A program made the translations under genes and the position numbers. Source: Pseudoalteromonas amylolytica (GTDB lineage Bacteria; Pseudomonadota; Gammaproteobacteria; Enterobacterales; Alteromonadaceae). Taken from it: a stretch of DNA of 64,000 bases. The stretch is taken from positions 124,001 to 188,000 of the forward strand of contig NZ_MKJU01000035.1 in the NCBI RefSeq assembly GCF_001854605.1, in the 5' to 3' direction. Of this stretch, positions 9,561-18,071 are shown in pieces. Positions within the stretch are counted from its first letter, which is position 1, and the number at the start of each line of letters is the position of its first letter. The notes under the pieces were generated by a model. The model had not been told where the DNA came from and made no database searches. It saw only the letters and a list, made by a program, of their open reading frames with translations.

Positions 9561-11519
9561 TTATTTACGTCCTGTAAAACGATTTGCTTTATCAGTTTTG
9601 CTTAAATCAGGACGAAGCAGTGCTTTATCAGCCTGATTGAACTCACTCAGCTTACGAGCTTTGACTGCTTTATGTTGCTCGCTGTTACTGGGGGTAATAC
9701 CCACCTGCATTGACGCGGGAAAGTTAGTAACGCCAACTTTGGTTTGATCGAGTACTAATGCTAGTTGCGAAAACCCAGTGATCATAGAGTTGATTTGCGC
9801 TTCATAATTGTTGGATGGGCCGATAGGTAAATCATCTAACCAAAACTCTCTTTCATTGAAGGCCGCTTGACGCTGCTCTAACGTTTTGCTTTCATCAATA
9901 ACTACCTGATAGTTGTCTTGGTTGAGCATGTTGTTAGGAACACGAGCGGGCCAGAAAGTCGGCAAATATGGGTCATACGCCTGATTGTAACCGTCTCGAC
10001 AACTGGCGGTATCAGTTTGCCAAGGAATCGCCATCCAGCGTGTGATCCCACCTGCAACCTGCCCACTGAGTAGTGGCCCGTCAGGCTGGCGTGTGATCTC
10101 TGGGGTCATGACGGGACCGTAGTTTATGCCGTGCGTTGGCGCGGTATCGACAGCATGATGTAAACGATATGCTTCACTGTACATACCTGCGGTACGCATT
10201 GGCCACGTCATCTCACACCCTGGGTGAAACGCATCCGCTAAGCAAAAATCCATGGCTGCGCGTGTCAACACGTCCGGTTGCTCGCAAAGTGGTACGTCAT
10301 CAATCGCTTTTGGTGGTTGATATTTAGGGTCATAATCGGCGATAAAGTCACCCTTAACCCACTGCGCCAAAGCGTCGAGTTGTAGGCGGGTTAATGAGCT
10401 AAACTGGCGCGGTGAGTCATTGGCGTCAACGCTCATTGCATCACCATAAATCCATGGCCATTGTTGTGGTGATAGTGCACTAAACTCGGGGTTCCAAGAT
10501 GCGACGTTGGCAGGGTCATTGGTTATTGAAAACTCGGTATCAAGACGTCTGAAGTTATGATACAAGGTGCGACGCCTTTCTTGCCAGATAGGTGACGGGT
10601 TAGACAGCTGGTTGAGCCATTGTTCACTGGTAAAGTCAAATGGGCTATTCCAACCAAAGCCCGCCAAGAAACCAGCGTTGACCCACTGTAGATTGGTCAT
10701 ACGTTGGAAAATCGGTAAAATATCGTGAGTGAATGAAGGTTTCTTGGGAGCAGGCAGCATACCTGCCGTTACCGCCACATCGCGCATCAGATCCCACATG
10801 GTACGTACCGACTTTTGTAGCGGCGCGTAATCTGGTGGCGCGCAAATCACCCAGGCGGGTTTAACCGTGAGCGTTTGCTCGTTATATACCACGGTTGCGG
10901 TGATAGGCCCATCGGAAGTGTCGTCATACCAGCCTTCGTTGTTACCAAAGGTGACAGCAGGCTCTCCTTTGAGGTTCTCTGACTTACCGTGGCCGCCTAG
11001 CATCACCAAGCGACCTTGCTCATCGGTGCGCATCTCGCCTAAATAAACGTCTTTGCCCTCAAACTTACCGACAAATTTGCTATTGGCACCATCTTGGTTT
11101 ACACCGCTTACGGTATACTCTCCACCATCGATTAAAAGTGTTTTTCTATCTTCTGTGCTCTTGTTGCGCAGGTATGAAGGTGGTGCTTTGGCCGCTTCTG
11201 GGATATCCAGTGCCAGCTGAAACTCATACCAAGAAGCCTTTTGGTTTGCCAATCGAGCTTGCCAAGTAATCGCGGCATTGTCGCAAGTGAGTTCTTGTAC
11301 CACTTCGCCAGCTTCGTTTAGACCATAAATACGAAAACGTGCTGCTTGTCGTTTTAATGCACCCGTAGTATCACGATAGAAATCTTCGCTTTGAATGGGT
11401 GGCTCATTGACCTCAGGGCCAATAAAATAACCGTCAACGCTATTGCCAACACGCATCACCCCTATGGGTGGGTAAATAGCTGCGCTCACGATAGTTTTGT
11501 CAGAGACTGTGTGGGTCAT
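9561..11519 (-). CDS. lodA: LodA/GoxA family quinoprotein amino-acid oxidase (CTQ cofactor)
   Basis: A 652-residue protein of the LodA family, which oxidises amino acids such as L-lysine (LodA) or glycine (GoxA) and releases hydrogen peroxide; the family includes antibacterial proteins of marine bacteria such as AlpP of Pseudoalteromonas tunicata. The cofactor is made from a Cys and a Trp of the protein. Candidates are Cys507 in DTASCRDGY and Trp523 in PTFWPARVPN; Asp503, four residues before the Cys, matches the spacing of Asp512 and Cys516 in LodA. There is no classical signal peptide, as in other members that are nevertheless found outside the cell. AAGGAA precedes the ATG. The substrate cannot be decided from sequence. 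Confidence 0.9.
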   Translation of the reverse strand: MTHTVSDKTIVSAAIYPPIGVMRVGNSVDGYFIGPEVNEPPIQSEDFYRDTTGALKRQAARFRIYGLNEAGEVVQELTCDNAAITWQARLANQKASWYEFQLALDIPEAAKAPPSYLRNKSTEDRKTLLIDGGEYTVSGVNQDGANSKFVGKFEGKDVYLGEMRTDEQGRLVMLGGHGKSENLKGEPAVTFGNNEGWYDDTSDGPITATVVYNEQTLTVKPAWVICAPPDYAPLQKSVRTMWDLMRDVAVTAGMLPAPKKPSFTHDILPIFQRMTNLQWVNAGFLAGFGWNSPFDFTSEQWLNQLSNPSPIWQERRRTLYHNFRRLDTEFSITNDPANVASWNPEFSALSPQQWPWIYGDAMSVDANDSPRQFSSLTRLQLDALAQWVKGDFIADYDPKYQPPKAIDDVPLCEQPDVLTRAAMDFCLADAFHPGCEMTWPMRTAGMYSEAYRLHHAVDTAPTHGINYGPVMTPEITRQPDGPLLSGQVAGGITRWMAIPWQTDTASCRDGYNQAYDPYLPTFWPARVPNNMLNQDNYQVVIDESKTLEQRQAAFNEREFWLDDLPIGPSNNYEAQINSMITGFSQLALVLDQTKVGVTNFPASMQVGITPSNSEQHKAVKARKLSEFNQADKALLRPDLSKTDKANRFTGRK

Positions 11520-11760
11520 TGAAATATTCCTTCATTGTTTATCAGGTTTGTACGCTAAGGCGATGGCATGGTGGCGCACTAACTGAGTGCACATGCCCTA
11601 TCGCGTATAGAGTCGTTTTGACAAGGTCATCTCAGAGACCCACTGCGCAAAACAAGAACGATAAGTGTATGCAGAATTTCAAAGTTCGCCAATTACGAGC
11701 GGTTACGGGCACAGATTATCAGCTGGGATGATTGCGGTTTTTCGTATATTTTCTAGTGTG

Positions 11761-12462
11761 TTATGGTGTGGTTTGCGATGCATACTTGGCCCTGACTAAG
11801 GCAACATAATGCTCTAAATTTTTGTTGCCACAGGTTGCAAAAGCCGTTGTTGTAGCGCTCAGATGTAGCATCCGGTCTAAGCGAAACTCTCTATAGTCAT
11901 TTCTTAATTGGCAATAGGCCACTAACGTCCACTTTCCGCCCCAATAGACCATTCCTAAAGGCTCGATGATACGTTGGCTGTGTGCCTCATTGGCATCTTG
12001 ATATTGTAGTTCTACACAATAATGAGCATTTATGGCATCTCGTAATAACTCGCTGAAAGCTTGTTGTTGCGCACCATGGTTGAAGCTGGCAACCAGATAA
12101 GGGGATTGTTCACTGAGTTGTTTTAATTGGCTTGGAAGTACCGCTTCGATTTTCTCCATTGCGGCTTTTGCGTGGCTACTGAGTGTTGGGTCGGTCCATG
12201 CACTGACCATCTTACTACCAAGTAACAAAGCGGTTAGCTCCTCGAGACTAAACATCATAGGAGGTAGGGGGTGGTCGTGTATGATGTAGCCAATTCCTGC
12301 TTCACCAGAAATAGGAACCCCAGAATTTTGCAGGCTCTAGATGTCTCGGTAAATAGTACGCTCGGACACTTCAAAACGCTCGGCCAGTTGTTTGGCCGTG
12401 ATAGCCAGTCTCCGGCCCTTAAGCAGGTTGACGAGCTGAAAAAGTCGATCTGATTTATGCAT
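11761..12462 (-). pseudogene. YafY-type HTH-WYL transcriptional regulator interrupted by an in-frame amber codon
   Basis: Read through, this frame gives a 233-residue regulator of the YafY type. Residues 1-41 form the helix-turn-helix (KQLAERFEVSERTIYRDI), the linker has the usual SGVPISGEAGIGY and LPPMMFSLEEL segments, and the rest is a WYL domain. Codon 42 (12339-12337) is TAG where relatives have a sense codon such as CAG or GAC. There is no frameshift: both halves are in the same frame. A downstream ATG pair at 12258-12253 could start a WYL-only fragment of 165 residues, but it would lack DNA binding. It lies just downstream of the small monooxygenase-fold gene that such regulators often accompany. 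Confidence 0.8.
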
Positions 12463-12500
12463 CTGAACGTACGCTACTAAAAAATACCAGACTGAGCAGC

Positions 12501-12821
12501 TTAACCAGAGCAGGTACTTTGTGCAATGATCATATGGTGGGTCATATCTACAGATTGTTTGTCGATAAGCGCCAAAAAGTCCATACATACGGTCGAGTTG
12601 TTAAATGCTTGTGCGGTTCGCTTTGAGTCTTCCATTGATTGCCAGTAGATCACATCGATATAACCTTGGTTATTAGGCTGTTTAGCGAGTGAGCGATATA
12701 ACAGGCCTGACTGTTTGTCGATAAACGTTTGAAAGGCATCGTTTAGTGGTAGAAAGTCCTGCTCGCTCACCCCAGGGGCTAGTTTAAACTTAACAATTTC
12801 AATAACATTTTGTGACATCAT
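12501..12821 (-). CDS. small antibiotic-biosynthesis-monooxygenase-like (dimeric alpha/beta barrel) protein
   Basis: A 106-residue protein (MMSQNVIEIVKFKLAPGVSE) with the alternating strand-helix pattern of the dimeric alpha+beta barrel superfamily: IEIVKFKL strand, SEQDFLPLNDAFQTFI helix, YIDVIYWQS strand, then AQAFNNS and a C-terminal HMIIAQ. Members act as cofactor-free monooxygenases, dehydratases or stress proteins; chemistry cannot be told here. AAGGAAATC precedes the ATG. It is followed after 38 bases by the broken YafY-type regulator, which in intact form would be expected to control it. Confidence 0.7.
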   Translation of the reverse strand: MMSQNVIEIVKFKLAPGVSEQDFLPLNDAFQTFIDKQSGLLYRSLAKQPNNQGYIDVIYWQSMEDSKRTAQAFNNSTVCMDFLALIDKQSVDMTHHMIIAQSTCSG

Positions 12822-12944
12822 GATTTCCTTCTTAATGAATTGGTTTTGTCGTTAAGTAGTAAAGCATGAATGACTGTCAGGGAATGTCAGTAGTGTATGA
12901 TGCCAGCCAAAAAGGAATGACAGCAGATAGCAGGCCTTACTCCG

Positions 12945-13889
12945 TCACATACGCTCAACGCTATGATGTACTATTGGGTAAGTAAACAGCGCCAAGTGTA
13001 CAAAGTTTATCAAAAAGTGTGTGATGATGGCCCAGTATAACTTCCCGGTGAATGCATAGACCGCGCCGTATAAAACGCCCGCCAGAGTCGCGACCAACAT
13101 ATATTCCATGCCACCTGCAAAATGCGCAATGCCAAACAGCACACTGGATATAAGCAGTGCATAATAGGGGTTGATTAATGCACTGAGCTTGCTTTGAATG
13201 TAGCCTCTAAAAAATGCTTCTTCAACGACACAAGTCACCACTAAGTTATTGATAGCAAATATCCACCACCAACTGGGCAAGTGCAGATGTAACATGATCA
13301 ATTCAAGCGACCATGCGCTTGCAAGTATTAGCGAAAACAGCAGGATAAATACAGCTCGCAGCTTGGTTTGATACTTCTCACCTACCGTTATCAAAGCGCC
13401 GTTATTTTGTAAAAGCGCAGGAGATAGCAGCAACAATACAAACAGCACGGCCGATTTATCAAAGTTAAAGTACAAGTCAAACGGTAAGCTATTGGAAGAT
13501 TTTTGGACTTGTTCCAGTACAAGCAAATTATTAAATCCGGGTACCTGATGGGCGGCAAGCACAATACAGGCTATAAGTGTAATGGCTGTAATAGGGTAGC
13601 GAAACTTAGCTGCGCTAATACGATGAGCGAAATGTGCCAAAGACATAATTACGGCCAGCGAGACCAAGGCTTCAACGCCAACAATTTCGCCCAAAAACGC
13701 CACCATTAAGGTGGCAAAAAATAATCCGAAACTGGCTTTTGTATGGATAAAAGCACTGAGTAAACTGGCCAGCAACAGACTAAAAGCAAAGCTTTCGATT
13801 AGGTCGGGGGTATGAAACACAGTTGGGTGATCCTTCTTTACTTGGCTATTTGGGCAAACTACAACGTAAACTGTCAATAACAGTATCAA
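12945..13889 (-). CDS. CPBP family intramembrane metalloprotease
   Basis: A polytopic membrane protein of about 314 residues with some eight hydrophobic segments. The CPBP (Abi, Rce1-like) motifs are present: EEAFFRGY near residue 223, FGIAHFAGG near 252 and HFLINFVH near 293, supplying the catalytic Glu pair and His residues. Family members cleave membrane-bound prenylated proteins, peptides or anti-sigma factors; bacteriocin immunity is another known role. The start is uncertain: no ATG lies near the expected N-terminus, and a TTG at 13889 preceded by GGAGG and GAGG is the best candidate. It is divergent from the carbonic anhydrase gene. Confidence 0.82.
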   Translation of the reverse strand: MILLLTVYVVVCPNSQVKKDHPTVFHTPDLIESFAFSLLLASLLSAFIHTKASFGLFFATLMVAFLGEIVGVEALVSLAVIMSLAHFAHRISAAKFRYPITAITLIACIVLAAHQVPGFNNLLVLEQVQKSSNSLPFDLYFNFDKSAVLFVLLLLSPALLQNNGALITVGEKYQTKLRAVFILLFSLILASAWSLELIMLHLHLPSWWWIFAINNLVVTCVVEEAFFRGYIQSKLSALINPYYALLISSVLFGIAHFAGGMEYMLVATLAGVLYGAVYAFTGKLYWAIITHFLINFVHLALFTYPIVHHSVERM

Positions 13890-14029
13890 CAGCGCTTTGC
13901 CTCGCCTCCAATATTGTTCGACAAAATAACATAATAATCTTTTATTTCAACATGTTATATTTTCATGTTTGATCTTTTTTTGCCCATCATACGTTAAGTT
14001 TGGAGTTTTATTCATAAAAGGACTAAGCA

Positions 14030-14881
14030 ATGAACAATAATCTGAGGCTCACTTTTGTCGTGAGTACACTGTTATCTAATCTAGCCTATGCCACGGATAA
14101 TTTGGCGAACGTGCATGCTCACTTGCATGACACTAAGATATCCAAACCTCAGCCTGCAAAGGCAAAGCTCCACGGTTTCGGTCCGCAGTCGCCCAGAGAT
14201 ATAGACGACACAAAAGGGCTAAACCCAATTGTTTTCTCAGCGGCACCAAAGCGCAATGTGATGAACTTATGCAATATTCACTTTCATAAAAATGCTGAGC
14301 ACAGAGGTGGGGAGTTTGACCTACCCGCTGTTGTCAATAATAACCAAGCAGGTTTTATATACTCTGGTGCGCTAAGCGAAGCCGAGCGCACACCAGTGCA
14401 GGCCAAAATTTGCCCTTCGGGCGATCAAGGACTGAGTTCTGGTGATACCATTGAACTTCATCATGTGCATAGCTCAGCACCTGTGAAGCCCGGCGTTACT
14501 TTAGCAGCCTGTTTGAGCGAACATATTAAAAACCCTCAACTCAGAGTTGAAGCGCAGGTAATGGTATTGACCAATGATGGTAAAGGGATAGATTTTAGTA
14601 AGATGACGCAGTTTGAGCGTGTAAACGGTTACTATCAAGCGCCTAACATTCCGTCCGATACAGGCCGACCTGTAGAATACACAGGCTCTACGACGGGACC
14701 AAACTACAATCAAAAGGGTTCCCCCTTTAAAGTCACTTGGAATGTCAGGCCACACGTTTTAAAGGTCGATATTCATAGTGTAGGGAAGTGGTGTCGAGAT
14801 AACCCCTTTAAAGAATATGCAGCGCATGGAGTGAGAGATTTGGTTAGTGCTCCAGAGCATCTATCGCCTATTTTTAACTAG
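14030..14881 (+). CDS. delta-class carbonic anhydrase, periplasmic
   Basis: A 283-residue protein with a signal peptide (cleavage probably after AYA at about 22). It carries the signature of the delta carbonic anhydrases: a Cys-Asn-Ile-His-Phe-His block followed by HRGGEF, then DTIELHHVHSS, giving the His residues that would bind zinc, and a conserved C-terminal block with HGVRDLV. The enzyme would interconvert carbon dioxide and bicarbonate in the periplasm. Delta enzymes were first described in diatoms and are also annotated in marine bacteria. It has its own AAAGGAC ribosome binding site and appears to be a single-gene unit. Confidence 0.85.
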   Translation: MNNNLRLTFVVSTLLSNLAYATDNLANVHAHLHDTKISKPQPAKAKLHGFGPQSPRDIDDTKGLNPIVFSAAPKRNVMNLCNIHFHKNAEHRGGEFDLPAVVNNNQAGFIYSGALSEAERTPVQAKICPSGDQGLSSGDTIELHHVHSSAPVKPGVTLAACLSEHIKNPQLRVEAQVMVLTNDGKGIDFSKMTQFERVNGYYQAPNIPSDTGRPVEYTGSTTGPNYNQKGSPFKVTWNVRPHVLKVDIHSVGKWCRDNPFKEYAAHGVRDLVSAPEHLSPIFN

Positions 14882-14913
14882 TGCTATTGCTAAAAATCTT
14901 ATATCAATCAATT

Positions 14914-14965
14914 GTGCGACTTGTGTCGCACTTTTTTGTTTGCTAAAGTGCGACATATGTCACAT
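14914..14965 (+). promoter_or_regulatory. two BlaI-type palindromic operators upstream of the repressor gene
   Basis: The first site, 14914-14931, is a perfect palindrome GTGCGAC-TTGT-GTCGCAC. The second, 14948-14965, repeats the same left arm (GTGCGAC) with a near-perfect right arm (GTCACAT). Their left arms are 34 bases apart, about three helical turns. The second ends against the Shine-Dalgarno sequence of the BlaI-like gene. Autorepression by that protein is the natural reading. Confidence 0.8.
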
Positions 14966-14980
14966 AAGGAGGTTGCCATC

Positions 14981-15361
14981 TTGAAACCAAATAGTACAGA
15001 GCTAGAAATATTAAAATTACTTTGGAGTTCACAGCCAAGAACTGCAAAAGAAATACACGAGGCAATACAGAGCAAGTTTCATTGGTCCTACTCATCCACC
15101 CGAAAAACGCTCGAACGCATGGGCGAAAAGGGGTTATTGCTGATTGGTGAAGAAGGCAATAAAAAGTCATATCAGGCCAAAGTAGATAAGGTCGCCACAC
15201 TTGCGCTTTATGCGCAGGAATTTGCAAAAAACGTCTTTGAATTGGATGGGCCACTACCGGTTACTTTATTTGCAGATAGCCGACTCATTGAAAAAGAAGA
15301 GTTAAGTGAGCTCGAAGATTTACTTGAATCGCTATCAGTACAGGACAAAAAGGGAAATTAG
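14981..15361 (+). CDS. BlaI/MecI/CopY family winged-helix repressor
   Basis: A 126-residue repressor whose N-terminus (PNSTELEILKLLWSS) and TAKEIHEAI, WSYSSTRKTLERM segments form the BlaI winged helix. I place the start at the TTG at 14981: it sits eight bases after a strong AAGGAGG and gives the standard family N-terminus. Upstream ATGs at 14912 and 14957 lie inside the operators and lack ribosome binding sites. In the BlaR1/MecR1 paradigm the repressor is removed when the paired M56 membrane protease is triggered; the next gene is that protease. The operators in front indicate autoregulation. Confidence 0.88.
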   Translation: MKPNSTELEILKLLWSSQPRTAKEIHEAIQSKFHWSYSSTRKTLERMGEKGLLLIGEEGNKKSYQAKVDKVATLALYAQEFAKNVFELDGPLPVTLFADSRLIEKEELSELEDLLESLSVQDKKGN

Positions 15362-15362
15362 T

Positions 15363-16709
15363 ATGGGCTTTTTAGTACTAATTACACCACTGATTAATGT
15401 GCTCATGTGGGTTTTGCTGTGCTTTATTCTGCTTGCATGTGGTCGCTATTTAAAACGATTCAACCCAGCAATGCCAAGTATGTGGTGGGGGGTGTTACTA
15501 ATCAGTGTATTGCCTTTTGCTGGGTTAGATATATCAGCAAGGTTTGTAGCAATTCCAGAGGTGTTATTTGATGTATCTGAGCAAACCGAGCTGCTGCAAC
15601 TACATACCGAGTTGGTCACGCAAAGCAGCTTGAATGGGGATGCAAGCATCTTGTTTGCAATTTTATTGTGTATTTACCTCACTGTCACTTTTAAACGTTT
15701 ACACCGCTTTTGGCATAACAGAAGTAGTGTTTTGAACTTATTAACGACGGGCGAAAAAGTATCTATTGGCACACGTAATGTGGATGCCGTTATGCTACCG
15801 ATAAATTGCTCGCCATTTGTAACAGGAGTTTTTAAAAGCCGGCTGGCTTTACCTAAATACTTTATGGAGCTTCCCAAGGAGCAGAAACAAGCATTGCTAA
15901 ATCATGAGCTTGTTCACATAGATTATCGGGATCATCAGCTGTTAACCTGTTGGCATATCCTCTGTTGTATCTTCTGGTTCAATCCTGCTTTGGTCAAAAT
16001 GGAAGTGGAGTTAGGTAACGCCATAGAAGCTAGGTGTGACAAATCTACCTTGTCCAAATATGGGATCAACCCAAAAGTTTACGCCCAAGCTATGCTCACC
16101 GCACTTAAATACAATAACACCAATTATCAACAGCATTCGACTATTGCTTTTGCATCACGAGCGATGTCTTTGGCTGATTATAAGCTGCGTTTAACACAGA
16201 TCATGAGGCCGACTAAGAGTAGCCCGAGTCGTGTTGTGATTGCCTTGATGCTTTGCACGTTGACTTCTGTGGCGATCGTAGGCCATATCAAGTCATTATT
16301 TATTGTCCAACAACCAAACTGGCAAGCGCCAATCAACCAATATTCCATCAGTTCACACTTTGGGCATATTAGTGCGTTTAGAGATAACCGCTCACATGGC
16401 GGCGTTGATTTGGTAGCCCCTAAAGGGCAGCCAATTGCTTCCGTTGCTACAGGTAAGGTGCTGGTGGCTGATGCGCATACCTTGCCGACTAACTATGGCA
16501 AGGTTGTGCTGATCCAACATAGTAACGGATATCAAAGTCTATACGCTCATTTAGACCAAATTTGGGTTGCAGAAGGAGACTGGGTGCCGGTTGGAAAGCG
16601 TATAGGAACCTTGGGCGAGAGCGGTAAGGTGACAGGACCACATCTACATCTCGAAGTCTTACACGAAGGTCAGCGTGTCGATCCATTAACTGTAGTGGAG
16701 TTGAATTAG
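15363..16709 (+). CDS. M56 (BlaR1-type) membrane protease fused to a C-terminal M23 peptidase domain
   Basis: A 448-residue fusion. The first 310 residues are a BlaR1-like M56 sensor protease: hydrophobic segments near 5-27, 42-58, 95-110 and 290-307, and the zinc motif HELVH at 181-185 with a likely third ligand Glu222 in EARCDK. The C-terminal 328-445 is an M23/LytM domain with HGGVD (345-349), YAHLD (His396) and HLH (427-429), so all M23 zinc ligands are present. It occupies the place where BlaR1 has its extracytoplasmic penicillin-binding sensor. It starts one base after the repressor stop and ends five bases before the next M23 gene. A peptidoglycan-responsive signalling role is inferred. 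Confidence 0.87.
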   Translation: MGFLVLITPLINVLMWVLLCFILLACGRYLKRFNPAMPSMWWGVLLISVLPFAGLDISARFVAIPEVLFDVSEQTELLQLHTELVTQSSLNGDASILFAILLCIYLTVTFKRLHRFWHNRSSVLNLLTTGEKVSIGTRNVDAVMLPINCSPFVTGVFKSRLALPKYFMELPKEQKQALLNHELVHIDYRDHQLLTCWHILCCIFWFNPALVKMEVELGNAIEARCDKSTLSKYGINPKVYAQAMLTALKYNNTNYQQHSTIAFASRAMSLADYKLRLTQIMRPTKSSPSRVVIALMLCTLTSVAIVGHIKSLFIVQQPNWQAPINQYSISSHFGHISAFRDNRSHGGVDLVAPKGQPIASVATGKVLVADAHTLPTNYGKVVLIQHSNGYQSLYAHLDQIWVAEGDWVPVGKRIGTLGESGKVTGPHLHLEVLHEGQRVDPLTVVELN

Positions 16710-16713
16710 GCTA

Positions 16714-17997
16714 ATGAAAACATCTATTTATATCGCTTTTATGATTGCCATACTGAGTGCTTGTTCTGAGGGAGCGGTTTCACAGCCCGGCAATGTGAAG
16801 GACGTATCGACACCTACGGATCTAAACCAAGCAGCGAGCAAATTGCAGAGCGTTGAAGCCGATAGCAAACAACAAATCAACCCGTTGCAAACGACAATTA
16901 TAACTATAGAGCAAGGACAATCTCTTATTGGTGTACTTAAGCCGTTTGGTTTTAGCGCCAATGATGCTTGGCGAGTACGAAAGCTTGCTAAGCCTACTTT
17001 GGACTTAGATCGAATTCGAGTGGGAGATAAGGTCAAGGTGGAACACAGCGGTGAAAATTTACGTTCTTTAACACTTGCCACAACATTTACTGAGCGTCTG
17101 CGTATAGAACGCACGTCAAAGGGGTGGACAAAACGGGGTTACCAGTTGCAGGTCAATTCTAAGCCTGTTATACGCTCTTTTGAGGTATCAAACAGTATCT
17201 TTGATAGTGCTCAAACTAATGATGTGCCGCTTGATATCATAAACCAAATGATCTTTGCCTACTCTCATTTTATTGATTTTCAAAGAGAAATACATAAAGG
17301 AGATAAGGTGCGTTTGCTGTTTGATGAGCAGGTAATACTCTCGCCAGATGCCTTGCAAGCACAGCATAGCAAACCCACTCAACTACGCTATGCCCGATTG
17401 TTCAACAATGAAGAACCAATCGAAATCTTTCATTTTGAAGATGAGGAGGTGCTTGATGGCTTTTATTTCAAAAATGGACGTCCTGCACGAGGCTTTTTAT
17501 TGAAAACTCCCTTAAATGGTGCCCGCTTGTCGTCAGAATTTGGACACAGAAAGCATCCTATTTTGGGCTACACTCGACTTCATGCTGGGCTAGATTTTGG
17601 CGCGCCCCATGGAACGCCAATATTTGCGGCCGGTAACGGCAAGATTGAAAAAGCTGGTTGGGGAGGAGGGTTTGGCAACCGTATACTCATAGAGCACGGG
17701 CAGGGCTACCATACTTTGTATGCGCATTTGGATAGGTTTGTTGTGGGTCTAAAATCAGGTGATAAAGTAACTCAGGGACAAGTGATCGGTTATTTGGGCA
17801 ATACGGGGTTATCGCAAGCGCGACATCTGCACTACGAGGTGCATAAAAATGGTAAACCAATCAATCCATTATCACTAAAAAATGTAGCTCAAACGCCGCT
17901 GCAGGGGGCTTTATATGCAAAGTTTCAAGATCTGGTCATTGATGTAGAAGATACACTGCAAACCACACGCTTGGCTATGCGCTCGAACACGAGGTAA
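16714..17997 (+). CDS. M23 family metallopeptidase lipoprotein
   Basis: A 427-residue lipoprotein (lipobox LSAC, Cys17). Residues about 55-105 form a LysM/OapA-like segment (IEQGQSLIGVLKPFGF), residues 110-265 the intermediate domain seen in MepM and Csd3-type enzymes, and residues 270-395 the M23 peptidase with HAGLD (290-294) and HLHYEV (His371, His373). It should be an outer-membrane or inner-membrane-anchored DD-endopeptidase that cuts peptidoglycan crosslinks. It is the third gene of the BlaI-M56/M23 operon and is therefore probably induced when the repressor is inactivated. A strong terminator follows. Confidence 0.9.
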   Translation: MKTSIYIAFMIAILSACSEGAVSQPGNVKDVSTPTDLNQAASKLQSVEADSKQQINPLQTTIITIEQGQSLIGVLKPFGFSANDAWRVRKLAKPTLDLDRIRVGDKVKVEHSGENLRSLTLATTFTERLRIERTSKGWTKRGYQLQVNSKPVIRSFEVSNSIFDSAQTNDVPLDIINQMIFAYSHFIDFQREIHKGDKVRLLFDEQVILSPDALQAQHSKPTQLRYARLFNNEEPIEIFHFEDEEVLDGFYFKNGRPARGFLLKTPLNGARLSSEFGHRKHPILGYTRLHAGLDFGAPHGTPIFAAGNGKIEKAGWGGGFGNRILIEHGQGYHTLYAHLDRFVVGLKSGDKVTQGQVIGYLGNTGLSQARHLHYEVHKNGKPINPLSLKNVAQTPLQGALYAKFQDLVIDVEDTLQTTRLAMRSNTR

Positions 17998-18008
17998 AGT
18001 CATTCAGT

Positions 18009-18051
18009 AAAAACAGGTCTAACATACTTGTGGTATGTTAGACCTGTTTTT
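18009..18051. terminator. bidirectional intrinsic terminator between convergent genes
   Basis: A perfect 19-base-pair stem (AAAAACAGGTCTAACATAC and its complement) around the loop TTGTG, with an A-run on the left and a T-run on the right. It can stop the M23 operon on plus and the convergent hypothetical gene on minus. Confidence 0.93.
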
Positions 18052-18071
18052 AAGTTGGGATACTAGTAAAG

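Noticed and set aside
12337..12339. Programmed readthrough or selenocysteine-like recoding at the amber codon
   Set aside because: The codon is TAG, not TGA, no downstream structure stands out, and relatives have an ordinary sense codon in this linker.
13920..14029. Zur-type operator before the carbonic anhydrase gene
   Set aside because: AATAACAT and ATGTTATA are present, but the spacing does not fit a Zur box and the region is generally AT-rich.
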